Shown here piece after piece: positions 10,207 to 18,067 of a stretch of DNA of 64,000 bases. Within the stretch, counting starts at the first letter, position 1. Each line of letters begins with the position of its first letter. The translations under genes and the position numbers were made by a program. The stretch lies in contig CALUTI010000001.1 in the NCBI GenBank assembly GCA_944323695.1, forward strand, positions 1-64,000, written 5' to 3'. The notes under the pieces are model-generated. The model saw nothing but the letters and a program-made list of their open reading frames with translations. It was not told the origin of the DNA and ran no database searches. The stretch is from Candidatus Gastranaerophilales bacterium. GTDB lineage: Bacteria > Cyanobacteriota > Vampirovibrionia > Gastranaerophilales > Gastranaerophilaceae.

Positions 10207-10380
10207 TTATAAAGATGTTACATTGTAATCACGTTCCGAAACGCATGACGATGTATTAAAAATCTTATTGAAAAATCTTTCAATGGCTGCTTCCATACCC
10301 TTAATTTCGTTTGTTAAAGATTCATAACCCTCTTTTTTCGCGTCAGTAATTGCATTTGAAAAAATTTCTTCCTGATACAT
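10207..10380 (-). CDS. Small hypothetical protein (57 residues)
   Basis: A short open frame from ATG (10380) to TAA (10207), preceded by a good ribosome site, GATAGGAGTATAAAATA (AGGAG about 9 nt from the ATG). The product begins MYQEEIFSNAITDAKKEGYE and ends in VSERDYNVTSL. It is acidic and helical with one Cys, and has no signal or membrane segment. It is supported by the ribosome site and by the terminator at its end. The function is unknown. Confidence 0.6.
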   Translation of the reverse strand: MYQEEIFSNAITDAKKEGYESLTNEIKGMEAAIERFFNKIFNTSSCVSERDYNVTSL

Positions 10381-10532
10381 TATTTTATACTCCTATCTAG
10401 CTTCACATGATTATATACGTATTTTTATTCCTAAATCTTTAATTTTTTAAACAATATTGTTACAAAATTTATTATTACGGGAAAATTTAAAAACTTTAAA
10501 GTAAAATAATAATTATATAAGGGGAAGTTTTG

Positions 10533-11366
10533 ATGAAAGAGTTTCAATTAACCAGTTATGACTATTATTCAAGCAGACGCGATATGGAAGTTATTTCACA
10601 GATCGTAGAGGCTTTAAAAAAAGTTTTAGAAGAGGATAAACACGCAGTTCAACCGTTATTTTTAAAGACATCAGAAAATCTTATACTGAATATTGCAAGA
10701 AAAGTTGTTCAGGAGAAAAAGAAAACATTTTTGATAGGAATTACGGGCGAAAGCGCGTCAGGAAAAACCGTTTTTGTAGATAATACCATAAAAGCTTGTG
10801 TAAAAGAAAAAAAGGAAGGTATCTATACAGTTATACGATGCGATGATTATTATAAAGACACCTCTAAAGAGTTACAAGAAGCCGGAAGTTACGAAGAACT
10901 TTTTAAAACAGGCTTCAGCTTTGACACACCTGATGCAATTGATTTGGAATTAATGAAAGAGCATTTGCTTGAATTAAAAGCCGGAAGAAGCGTAACTTCA
11001 CCCAAATATGATTTTGTAACTTGCGTTTCAGACCCTAACGGCGATTTTAAAAAGCCTGCAAAAGTTGTTTTAACAGAAGGTTTATACGTATTAAACAAAG
11101 GTCTTGCGGATATAATGGACGTAAAAGTTTATGTATTTACCCCGCTTGAAGTTATCAAAGAGCGCTGGTACAAACGCGCAGCACTTAGAGGGAAAACAGG
11201 AACCGCAGCGGATATGCAGTTTAAAGACGTAAACAAAACCGCACAGGAATATATCCGACCAAATTACCAGATTGCAGACGCGGTTATTAACGGTATGGTT
11301 AGCCAGGAATATATTCAGCAAATCACAGACAAAATATTTAAAGTTTTACACGACATTGATTACTAA
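10533..11366 (+). CDS. Uridine kinase-like P-loop kinase
   Basis: 277 residues from ATG 10533; a TTG directly before it is in frame, but the ribosome site AAGGGGAAG favours the ATG. P-loop GESASGKT (about residues 73-80), the Asp-rich segment CDDYY and KYDF place it in the uridine kinase/phosphoribulokinase superfamily, which phosphorylates uridine/cytidine or related substrates. An extra N-terminal helical region of about 65 residues precedes the kinase fold, which is longer than Udk (about 210 residues). The exact substrate is uncertain. A shared terminator follows. Confidence 0.8.
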   Translation: MKEFQLTSYDYYSSRRDMEVISQIVEALKKVLEEDKHAVQPLFLKTSENLILNIARKVVQEKKKTFLIGITGESASGKTVFVDNTIKACVKEKKEGIYTVIRCDDYYKDTSKELQEAGSYEELFKTGFSFDTPDAIDLELMKEHLLELKAGRSVTSPKYDFVTCVSDPNGDFKKPAKVVLTEGLYVLNKGLADIMDVKVYVFTPLEVIKERWYKRAALRGKTGTAADMQFKDVNKTAQEYIRPNYQIADAVINGMVSQEYIQQITDKIFKVLHDIDY

Positions 11367-11369
11367 AAA

Positions 11370-11393
11370 AAAGGCGCAATAAGCGCCTTTTTT
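11370..11393. terminator. Bidirectional hairpin terminator
   Basis: AAAGGCGC, loop AATAA, GCGCCTTTTTT lies between the kinase gene (plus) and the Cys-rich secreted protein gene (minus). Confidence 0.85.
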
Positions 11394-11661
11394 AGTAACT
11401 CATCCTCTGGCAAGGGCAAGTTTCTTCAGTGTTGAAGGCTTTTGTACACTTTTCACAGCGAGGAACAATTTTAACCTTCTGGCAAGGGTCACATTTTGCC
11501 TTTTTAACCTTGTGACATTTAACTTTTTCACACTTATTACAGTTTCTAAATCCCGTGAAAGGATTTAAACTGCCAATACCATCATAAGTCCAGGCAAAAG
11601 CCCCCTGTGCCGGTAAAAAGAAAAATGCAAATAAAGCTAGTGACGCAATTGTTTTTTTCAT
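11392..11661 (-). CDS. Small secreted cysteine-rich protein
   Basis: 89 residues. A clear Sec signal peptide (MKKTIASLALFAFFFLPAQG, then AFA) leaves a mature peptide of about 65 residues with ten Cys, arranged largely as C-x2-C pairs (CNKC, CDPC, CEKC, CPC) separated by Lys/Val-rich spacers (EKVKCHKVKKAKC). Such spacing suits metal binding or disulfide cross-linking outside the cytoplasm. No family is recognised. ATG with AAAGGAG upstream. Confidence 0.75.
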   Translation of the reverse strand: MKKTIASLALFAFFFLPAQGAFAWTYDGIGSLNPFTGFRNCNKCEKVKCHKVKKAKCDPCQKVKIVPRCEKCTKAFNTEETCPCQRMSY

Positions 11662-11765
11662 AATTTACTCCTTTTTTCAAATAGCCGATTTACATCAGCC
11701 ACATTACCATTTTATACATAGCAATCGATATTTCCACATCAAAACGGATAATCTAATTTAAACAA

Positions 11766-11776
11766 AAGGAGGTGAC
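11766..11776 (+). promoter_or_regulatory. Perfect Shine-Dalgarno sequence without an obvious ORF
   Basis: AAAGGAGGTGA is fully complementary to the canonical 16S rRNA 3' end, yet no ATG/GTG/TTG frame of useful length follows before the hairpin at 11791. Read on the minus strand it is a copy of the anti-Shine-Dalgarno, lying between the SLH gene's terminator and the Cys-rich gene. The role is unknown. Confidence 0.3.
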
Positions 11777-11787
11777 AAAAAGTATAA

Positions 11788-11822
11788 TAAAAGAGCGAAC
11801 CCGAAGATTCGCTCTTTTTTAA
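11788..11822. terminator. Hairpin terminator of the SLH gene
   Basis: AAGAGCGAA and TTCGCTCTT pair around an 8-nt loop. There is a T-run on the plus side and TTTTATTAT on the minus side. It lies 17 bp past the stop of the minus-strand SLH gene. Confidence 0.75.
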
Positions 11823-11838
11823 ATTCAGATAAGCAAAC

Positions 11839-13125
11839 TTATTTAGTTATGCTTGCATCGTCGCAAAGGATAACATAAATTTGTTCACCTGCTTTTGCAT
11901 GGTATTTAAGACCAGGAGTTACAAGACCGGTAATCAAACCAACGCCTGCGCCGATAGGAGTACCGATAGCGATACCGGTACCGATTTTTGCAGGATTAGG
12001 TATAAATGCAAAACCAACACCGGCACCTGTACCAACTGCACCAAGACCAACAGTCCATAATGCAACTTTACCTGCAGTCATCCAAGGTCCTTCTTTCAAT
12101 GCGTAATTTCTATAGAACGGTTTAGCATTCAAATCTACAGTTTTACCGCTTGGTAAGCAAACTTCATTCAATTGAATGTAAACGCGAGCATTTTTGTTGA
12201 ACCATTTTTGAGGAACAACTTCCAAAACTTCACCTGTAAATACGGAGTTTGCAGGGAATAAAACTGTTCCTTCATCAGTACAAATATCTTGAGGAGCAAT
12301 AAATTTTACAACCTGGCCTGCTGATGCAGCTTCAGATCTAAATTTGTCTGTAAAGGAAACTTCCAATACGTTACCGCTCAAAATAATATTTCTTTTGTTT
12401 GTAATTTTTACAGAATGGTTAGGAGCATTTTTCTTCATATTCAAATGCTCGATAGCAATAACTTTTTCCAAATCAGGTCCGATATATTCTTCTTTAACAA
12501 GACCGATTTTGTCTTTTAATCTGGCCAAAAGAACAGCAGCTTCAGCTCTTGTTAAATCATCATTCGGACGTAATTCTTTAGCATTCGGATAATTTACATA
12601 AATACCATAAGCCAAAGATTTTGCATAAGGTCTTACAGCCCATGCAGGAACCTGATTTGCATCATCAAAATAATTCAAGATAGAAGTATCAGCTGAGCCG
12701 TCTTTTGTAATATGGCTGATAACTGATTGAACTTCGGCTCTTGTCATAACCTTTTGAGGCTTGAAAGTTCTGTCAGGATAACCGTAAACCAATCCTAACT
12801 GTTGAGAACGTAAAATGTCTGAATAATCAGGATTTGATGTTGCAACATCAGTAAAAATGTTCTTGATATTTACATTAAGATTGTCATTAGACAATAATTT
12901 CAATAATGACTTGACAAACTCAACTCTTTGAACAGTATCTTCAGGATAGAAATTACCTGCACCGTCAAGTGTCATAATGTTGTCAGAGACAACTTCCGCT
13001 ATCTCAGCTCTTGCCCAATAATCTTTGCTGACATCCATAATTTTTACGGAATCAGCTGCAAGAACCGGAAGCACATTCCAGGCCATCAAACTGAAAGCCA
13101 TTAACCCAGCAAATAATTTTTTCAT
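11839..13125 (-). CDS. SLH-domain surface protein with glycine-zipper C-terminal domain
   Basis: 429 residues from ATG 13125, which has AAGGAAGAG upstream and starts a clear signal peptide (MKKLFAGLMAFSLMAWNVLP, then VLAA); 21 in-frame codons before it are unlikely to be used. SLH-like repeats (YWARAEIAEVV, LGLVYGYPDRTFKPQKVMTR, RPNDDLTRAEAAVLLAR) suggest attachment to the cell wall or envelope. The C-terminal half has VLFPANSVFTGEVLEVVPQ and a Gly-rich hydrophobic stretch, and ends GEQIYVILCDD. This half resembles the secreted protein at 62558 and loosely the VirB10/TrbI barrel. Probably an outer-surface structural protein. Confidence 0.85.
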   Translation of the reverse strand: MKKLFAGLMAFSLMAWNVLPVLAADSVKIMDVSKDYWARAEIAEVVSDNIMTLDGAGNFYPEDTVQRVEFVKSLLKLLSNDNLNVNIKNIFTDVATSNPDYSDILRSQQLGLVYGYPDRTFKPQKVMTRAEVQSVISHITKDGSADTSILNYFDDANQVPAWAVRPYAKSLAYGIYVNYPNAKELRPNDDLTRAEAAVLLARLKDKIGLVKEEYIGPDLEKVIAIEHLNMKKNAPNHSVKITNKRNIILSGNVLEVSFTDKFRSEAASAGQVVKFIAPQDICTDEGTVLFPANSVFTGEVLEVVPQKWFNKNARVYIQLNEVCLPSGKTVDLNAKPFYRNYALKEGPWMTAGKVALWTVGLGAVGTGAGVGFAFIPNPAKIGTGIAIGTPIGAGVGLITGLVTPGLKYHAKAGEQIYVILCDDASITK

Positions 13126-13237
13126 TTTACTCTTCCTTTTCTTACCACTAGTAAACAATTTTTGTTTATAGTATAACGTAATTATCATGATTTGTAAAGT
13201 GCTAATTATAATTTAAATATACATAAGAGGAGATACC

Positions 13238-14674
13238 ATGAAAGATTACACTATGACGAAGATTGTTGCTACTCTCGGCCCTGCGAGCAACACTAAAGAA
13301 AAAATAAGAGAACTTTTTAAAGCCGGCGTTACAATGTTCAGGATAAACTCATCACACGAAACTCCGGAAATACACCAAAAAACTCTGGATATTATAAGAG
13401 AAGTAGAAAAAGATGAAAAAACACTTATACCGGTATTACTAGACCTGCAAGGTCCTAAAATCAGAATTGGGAATTTGGATAATCCAATAGAAATAAAAAA
13501 AGGTGAAATTTTAAAATTCCGTCATCAGGATAAAATGACAGGAGACATAATTCCGGTAGATTATGCAGGGATTGCAAAAGACGTTAAAAAGGGTGAAAAA
13601 ATTCTAATTGATGACGGAAAGCTTCAACTTGTTGTGGAAAAAGTCGAAGGTGATGTAATTTACGCAGAAGTTTTAACAGAAGGACTTCTAAAGCAGCGCA
13701 AAGGTATAAATATTCCCGGTTCCACAGGCAGTATAGATGTTTTAACAGAACGCGACAAAATATTCATTGATTTTGCAGTAGAAAATAAAATTGACTATAT
13801 CGGACTTTCTTTTGTAAGAACAGCAGACGATGTTGCTCAATTGAGAGAAATTCTACGTTCAAAAAACAGCGATATAAGAATAATTTCAAAAATAGAAAAG
13901 CCGCAAGCCGTAGATAATATTGATGAAATTATTGAGATTTCAGACGGCATAATGGTAGCAAGAGGCGATTTGGGAATAGAGATTTCAACAGAAAAAGTTC
14001 CTATCGTACAAAAAACTATAATTAAAAAGGCCAACTTTAAAAGCAAAGTAGTAATTGTTGCAACCCAGATGCTTGAAAGTATGATAGAAAACCCTATTCC
14101 GACACGTGCGGAAGCCTCTGACGTTGCCAATGCGATTTTAGACGGAACTGATGCGATAATGCTTTCAGGAGAAACTGCCGCAGGCAAATATCCGGCGGAA
14201 GCAGTTAAAATGATGAAATTGATAGCAGAAAATGCAGAAAACAGTCTGTTTTTACACCACAACTGCTTCCCGAAAAGGATGATTGACCAAAATAATACTC
14301 AGGCAATGGCAATCGGTATGGCGCTTTCGGATATGATTAAAAAAGTTCCTAACATAAAAGCGATTGTAGCTTTGACCGGAAGCGGATTTACTCCCGTATT
14401 TTTATCAGAAAGCAAGCCGTCCGTTCCTATTTTGGCATGCTGCCCTGATTTGAGAATTTGCAGAGCAATTAAATTATATAGAGCAGTATTTCCGATTACT
14501 TTCAAATTTGAAAGAAAAATTGACCGTTCTTCACTTGATAGAATGGATAAATTTCTGATGAAAAAACTAAATTTTGAATCACACGACACTGTAATTATAA
14601 CAGGTTCCGTTCCAAATGTTCTTGTCGGCGGTACGAACTTTATTAAAATTCACGAAATTGATGAAACAGTTTAA
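13238..14674 (+). CDS. pyk: Pyruvate kinase
   Basis: 478 residues, the usual length. It converts PEP and ADP to pyruvate and ATP, the last step of glycolysis. Visible are KIVATLGPAS near the start, the substrate loop LLDLQGPKIRIG, the active-site signature (ISKIEKPQAV, then DGIMVARGDLGIE), ATQMLESMI with PTRAEASDVANAILDGTDA, and a C-terminal allosteric-type domain. RINSSHE replaces the common RINMSHG. ATG 13238 has AGAGGAGA upstream. It is divergent from the SLH gene and has its own terminator. Confidence 0.96.
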   Translation: MKDYTMTKIVATLGPASNTKEKIRELFKAGVTMFRINSSHETPEIHQKTLDIIREVEKDEKTLIPVLLDLQGPKIRIGNLDNPIEIKKGEILKFRHQDKMTGDIIPVDYAGIAKDVKKGEKILIDDGKLQLVVEKVEGDVIYAEVLTEGLLKQRKGINIPGSTGSIDVLTERDKIFIDFAVENKIDYIGLSFVRTADDVAQLREILRSKNSDIRIISKIEKPQAVDNIDEIIEISDGIMVARGDLGIEISTEKVPIVQKTIIKKANFKSKVVIVATQMLESMIENPIPTRAEASDVANAILDGTDAIMLSGETAAGKYPAEAVKMMKLIAENAENSLFLHHNCFPKRMIDQNNTQAMAIGMALSDMIKKVPNIKAIVALTGSGFTPVFLSESKPSVPILACCPDLRICRAIKLYRAVFPITFKFERKIDRSSLDRMDKFLMKKLNFESHDTVIITGSVPNVLVGGTNFIKIHEIDETV

Positions 14675-14677
14675 AAA

Positions 14678-14710
14678 AAAGCCCCTTATAAAGGGGCTTA
14701 AATTTTTTCT
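14678..14710 (+). terminator. Rho-independent terminator of pyk
   Basis: AAGCCCCTTATAAAGGGGCTT hairpin followed by AAATTTTTT, just after the pyk stop. Confidence 0.85.
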
Positions 14711-14796
14711 AGGAAATAGGAATAGGAAGTAGTCTCTCTTTACTTAAACGGAAATAATCTCTCTCTTAACATCTCTCGTGTTAATTTAATGTTCTT

Positions 14797-14814
14797 ATAT
14801 ATATAAAGTATATA
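14797..14814 (-). promoter_or_regulatory. 18-bp AT-rich motif shared with 32220-32237
   Basis: On the minus strand this reads TATATACTTTATATATAT, identical over 18 bp to the sequence just upstream of the small gene at 32263. In the 260-bp gap 14675-14934 it is the only clear signal apart from the pyk terminator. It could be a shared promoter or operator. Confidence 0.3.
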
Positions 14815-14934
14815 TAAAATATACAAATTCAGAGTTTAATATTTTTGTTACAAAACTTAATATTAAAAAATTGCCAAATAAAGGTGTTTATAATACAATA
14901 AAAAAGTAGTTAAGAATAATTTTGGGGTTAAGAG

Positions 14935-15141
14935 ATGCTTGTATCATCTATTGCAAAGCTAAACGCGGCTAAAGACAGCCAAAGTTACAAACGCGACAAT
15001 GCGTTTAACGGAGATAAAAATACTATTGCTGCAGACAGATGTAAGCCGCGCTATGATATAAAAACAAGTGCAACGACAAATAGAAATGCCGAATGCGGCA
15101 GCTTGAATAATGAAAATCATTCTTTAATGCTTTTAGCTTAA
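14935..15141 (+). CDS. Possible small hypothetical protein
   Basis: 68-residue frame starting MLVSSIAKLNAAKDSQSYKR. It is hydrophilic, Asn- and Lys-rich and ends LMLLA. Only a weak purine-rich site (GGGGTTAAGAG) precedes the ATG. Its end overlaps the convergent MFS gene by 9 bp. No family is recognised. It could be real or a chance frame; composition is compatible with coding. Confidence 0.35.
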   Translation: MLVSSIAKLNAAKDSQSYKRDNAFNGDKNTIAADRCKPRYDIKTSATTNRNAECGSLNNENHSLMLLA

Positions 15142-16299
15142 TTTTTCATCAAATAAATATTTAACAAATACGGAAAAAACTGCAGGGATAACGGAAACGC
15201 CCAGCAAGACTTTTGTAATCCCAAAAGTTTGGGCAACGTAACCGTTCAAAGACATAATAAGTGCAACAATTCCCCATGAAAAGCCGTTAATAAATCCGCC
15301 GATAATACTTTTATATTCCGGGATAATACTTTGCGCCATATTCATTGTAACAGGCACAGCAAGCATAGTTACAAATCCCATAACAAAATAAACGGCAAAT
15401 GAAAATGCAGGCAAAGTTTTATAAGTCAAAACAAATAAAAACATTAAAGGCAAAGTTGAAATCATTGAGAAATAAAACACATTGCGAGTTCCGACCAATT
15501 TTTCAAACTTGTTGCTGAGCATTGAGCCGATACCGCCTACAAAAATAAAAATAAACAATGCAGTCCCTATAAAAAAAGGGGAATACCCCATATTTTTCCA
15601 CAAAAATGGCAAAAGGATGAAGCATGATGTTGAAATCAATGACTTTAACATTGAAATCACATTCAAAATATTCAATTTACGATTGCCAAGGATTGCCTTA
15701 AATGCAGCCTTAAGCTCATAATGCGGCTTAACTATTTTAAGATTAGAAATTTTAGGCACGAACCTGAACATAAGCCCGGCCCAAATAAGACCTATAACAG
15801 ACAAAACAGGCATTTTATCCAGTCCCCAAAACTGTGCTACATAAGCAGACAATAAGGGGCCGACCGAATAACCTAAAGTTCCCATACCGAGGAAAATTCC
15901 CATATACTTAATCCTGTCAGCACCGGCATATTTATTTGCAAGCCCCAAAGCCTGAGGGTGAAAAAGGCTGGAGCCAAGGCTTCCAAGTATTATAAAAACA
16001 ATCATAACAGGCAGAGTTTTAGAAGCAGGCGCAAAAGGGATAAAACACGAAGTAAAAAGTAATCCCCAAAAAATAAATGCACGTTTAAGCATGTTATCAG
16101 CAAAGAATCCGAATATAGGCTGCAAAAGTGAAGAAAAAATATGCGACATACTCAAAACAACAGTTGCAACCGCCATAGAAATACCGATTTTAGCAGCAAT
16201 AAACGGCATAATCGGGTTTAAAAATCCCGTATAAATATCATTAACAAAATGTGCACCGCCAAGCCAGATACGGGGTAACTTTTCAGAATTTCTTTTCAT
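15133..16299 (-). CDS. MFS exporter, fosmidomycin-resistance (Fsr)-like
   Basis: 388 residues with about twelve hydrophobic segments. The N-terminus HFVNDIYTGFLNPIMPFIA and the segment GSLGSSLFHPQALGLA are characteristic of the Fsr branch of the major facilitator superfamily, which effluxes fosmidomycin and probably other small molecules. No Shine-Dalgarno is obvious; AATAAT lies 6 nt before the ATG. It is downstream of nothing on its strand and converges with the small ORF at 14935. The physiological substrate is unknown. Confidence 0.85.
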   Translation of the reverse strand: MKRNSEKLPRIWLGGAHFVNDIYTGFLNPIMPFIAAKIGISMAVATVVLSMSHIFSSLLQPIFGFFADNMLKRAFIFWGLLFTSCFIPFAPASKTLPVMIVFIILGSLGSSLFHPQALGLANKYAGADRIKYMGIFLGMGTLGYSVGPLLSAYVAQFWGLDKMPVLSVIGLIWAGLMFRFVPKISNLKIVKPHYELKAAFKAILGNRKLNILNVISMLKSLISTSCFILLPFLWKNMGYSPFFIGTALFIFIFVGGIGSMLSNKFEKLVGTRNVFYFSMISTLPLMFLFVLTYKTLPAFSFAVYFVMGFVTMLAVPVTMNMAQSIIPEYKSIIGGFINGFSWGIVALIMSLNGYVAQTFGITKVLLGVSVIPAVFSVFVKYLFDEKLS

Positions 16300-16341
16300 A
16301 AAAGTATTATTTAAAAAACAAATTAAAAAATCAATTAGGTA

Positions 16342-17127
16342 CTATGTCGATTTATTATACTTTAAAACAATTAAACCGCCAATTGCCGCGAAAATAATGA
16401 TAAAGGAAACCCACTGTGCGACAGGAATTCCTGCGATATTAAGCACACTGTCAATTCTGAAGTATTCCACGAAAATCCTGACCAGAGAATACAAAATCAA
16501 ATACCAGAAAAACGCATAGCCAGAGCACCTGTGTGTTTTTCTTAATATAAAAAGCAAGATAAAAAATACAACCAAATCCAAAACAGATTCATACAAAAAC
16601 GCAGGATGAAAAAGTTCGGAATCAAAATATTGAAGTGGTCTGTTTTCCGGTGGAATATAAACGCCCCAGAGCGCGCCCGTCGGGTAGCCAAAGGCTTCGG
16701 AATTAAAGAAATTTCCCCATCTGCCGGCAGATTGTGCCAGAATAACAGAACATGCCAGCACATCCAAAAGCTTTAAAACGCAAACCCGATATTTTTTAGC
16801 AAGAAAATAAACGGTAACAATCCCTATAACAATCATTCCATGAATAGAAAGCCCGCCCTGGCGTATATCAAAAATTTCAAGGGGGTGCTGAATATAATAA
16901 GAAAAATTCACCATGCAGTAGTAAAGTCTTGCACCTATAATTCCCAAAATAATCACAAGCGGGGAATTATCTATAAAGAAGTTTTCCGGGATATCCGAAA
17001 ATCTGCGTGCAAGAATTTCAGCACATACAACGCCGATAAAAACCGCGAATGCAAGTATAATCCCATACCAATACACAGGGAAATTAAAAATACTGAATGC
17101 AATTTCGCCGGGGGACTGAATAATCAT
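16342..17127 (-). CDS. lgt: Prolipoprotein diacylglyceryl transferase
   Basis: 261 residues with seven hydrophobic segments. It transfers diacylglycerol from phosphatidylglycerol to the lipobox cysteine of prolipoproteins at the inner membrane. The Lgt signature is visible as GRWGNFFNSEAFG (about 133-145), with RQGGLSIHGMI (the essential His region) before it and HPAFLYES after. Its ATG overlaps the stop of the upstream TPR gene (ATGA), so the two are probably translationally coupled. Confidence 0.96.
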   Translation of the reverse strand: MIIQSPGEIAFSIFNFPVYWYGIILAFAVFIGVVCAEILARRFSDIPENFFIDNSPLVIILGIIGARLYYCMVNFSYYIQHPLEIFDIRQGGLSIHGMIVIGIVTVYFLAKKYRVCVLKLLDVLACSVILAQSAGRWGNFFNSEAFGYPTGALWGVYIPPENRPLQYFDSELFHPAFLYESVLDLVVFFILLFILRKTHRCSGYAFFWYLILYSLVRIFVEYFRIDSVLNIAGIPVAQWVSFIIIFAAIGGLIVLKYNKST

Positions 17128-17711
17128 TAATCTTCAACCGCAACAGATTCAGGAGCCGCCTTTAAAGCTTCAATTTTCTGCTTAACTTCTTCAGCATCAG
17201 CTGATTGCGGAGCTTTTTCAAGATATGTCTGATAATTTTTCAAAGCCTCTGCTCTTAAATCATCAATCATTTTTAAAACAGCTTCATCAGGCACATATAT
17301 TTCTTCATCATCAACTAAATCATCAGTATCAGGGGTAAAAATTTCACCATCCTCGTTAAGTCTTACGGCTCCGCTTTTCAAGTCAACCGTCAAATTTTCT
17401 TGAGCAACAGCAAGTGAATAATACGAATCCGGCATGTCAGGGTTTAACTCAATTGCATCTTTATAAGCCTCAATTGCATTTGCATAATCTTCATCCTGAG
17501 TATATGCAACCGCAAGATTATAATGTGTTTCAAAAATAGTATCATCAAGATCAATACTTGATTTTAAACGTTCAATTGCGGCTTTATAATCACCTTCTTC
17601 CATATAAACTTTAGCTTTTGAATTAAGTTCTTGTACTGCAAAATTGTTAATACAGGCAGTTGAAATTACGGAAACAAATAATATACTAGCCAGTAATAGT
17701 GCTTTTTTCAT
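17127..17711 (-). CDS. Secreted TPR protein, possible lipoprotein
   Basis: 194 residues from ATG 17711 (GAGGGGAT upstream; a TTG six codons earlier is unlikely). The signal peptide is MKKALLLASILFVSVISTAC, and the Cys after STA could be a lipidation site, although the -3 residue is Ser rather than Leu. Two to three TPR units follow (GDYKAAIERLKSSIDLDDTI, EDYANAIEAYKDAIELNPDM), then an acidic insert (TDDLVDDEEIYVPDE) and a last helical repeat. TPRs mediate protein-protein contacts. Coupling to lgt fits a lipoprotein. The function is unknown. Confidence 0.82.
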   Translation of the reverse strand: MKKALLLASILFVSVISTACINNFAVQELNSKAKVYMEEGDYKAAIERLKSSIDLDDTIFETHYNLAVAYTQDEDYANAIEAYKDAIELNPDMPDSYYSLAVAQENLTVDLKSGAVRLNEDGEIFTPDTDDLVDDEEIYVPDEAVLKMIDDLRAEALKNYQTYLEKAPQSADAEEVKQKIEALKAAPESVAVED

Positions 17712-17821
17712 TTCATCCCCTCTTACCAAAAAACATCTGTAAAGTAATTATAAGGGAAAAATAAAAATATGGCAAATTTTATTAATTTAAGTTACAATTA
17801 GAACAAAAGGAGAATATGTTC

Positions 17822-18067
17822 ATGGCTAAAGTCGTAAAATTAGGGGCAAAAAAAGAACATCACGATGAAGAAGATAAAGATCTTGTGTATTGCAGTTTCT
17901 GCCACAGACCAAACACACAGGTATTAAAAATGGTACAGGGCCCCGGAGTAAATATTTGCTCCGAATGTGCTATGATTGCCGTTCAATATTTAATATTAAA
18001 CGACAGAATGCCGTCTGCGGAAGCACAGCAGATTTTGGACGCTTTTTGGGGGAAAGCTAAAAAATAA
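17822..18067 (+). CDS. Free-standing ClpX-type C4 zinc-finger protein
   Basis: 81 residues. The core YCSFCHRPNTQVLKMVQGPG, then VNICSEC, matches the C4 zinc-binding domain that normally forms the N-terminus of the unfoldase ClpX, where it binds substrates and adaptors. No AAA+ module follows; the protein ends at WGKAKK. AAGGAG precedes two ATGs (17816 and 17822); the second has better spacing. It starts a long plus-strand operon; its stop overlaps the next start (TAATG). It may be a ClpXP adaptor or competitor (inference). Confidence 0.85.
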   Translation: MAKVVKLGAKKEHHDEEDKDLVYCSFCHRPNTQVLKMVQGPGVNICSECAMIAVQYLILNDRMPSAEAQQILDAFWGKAKK

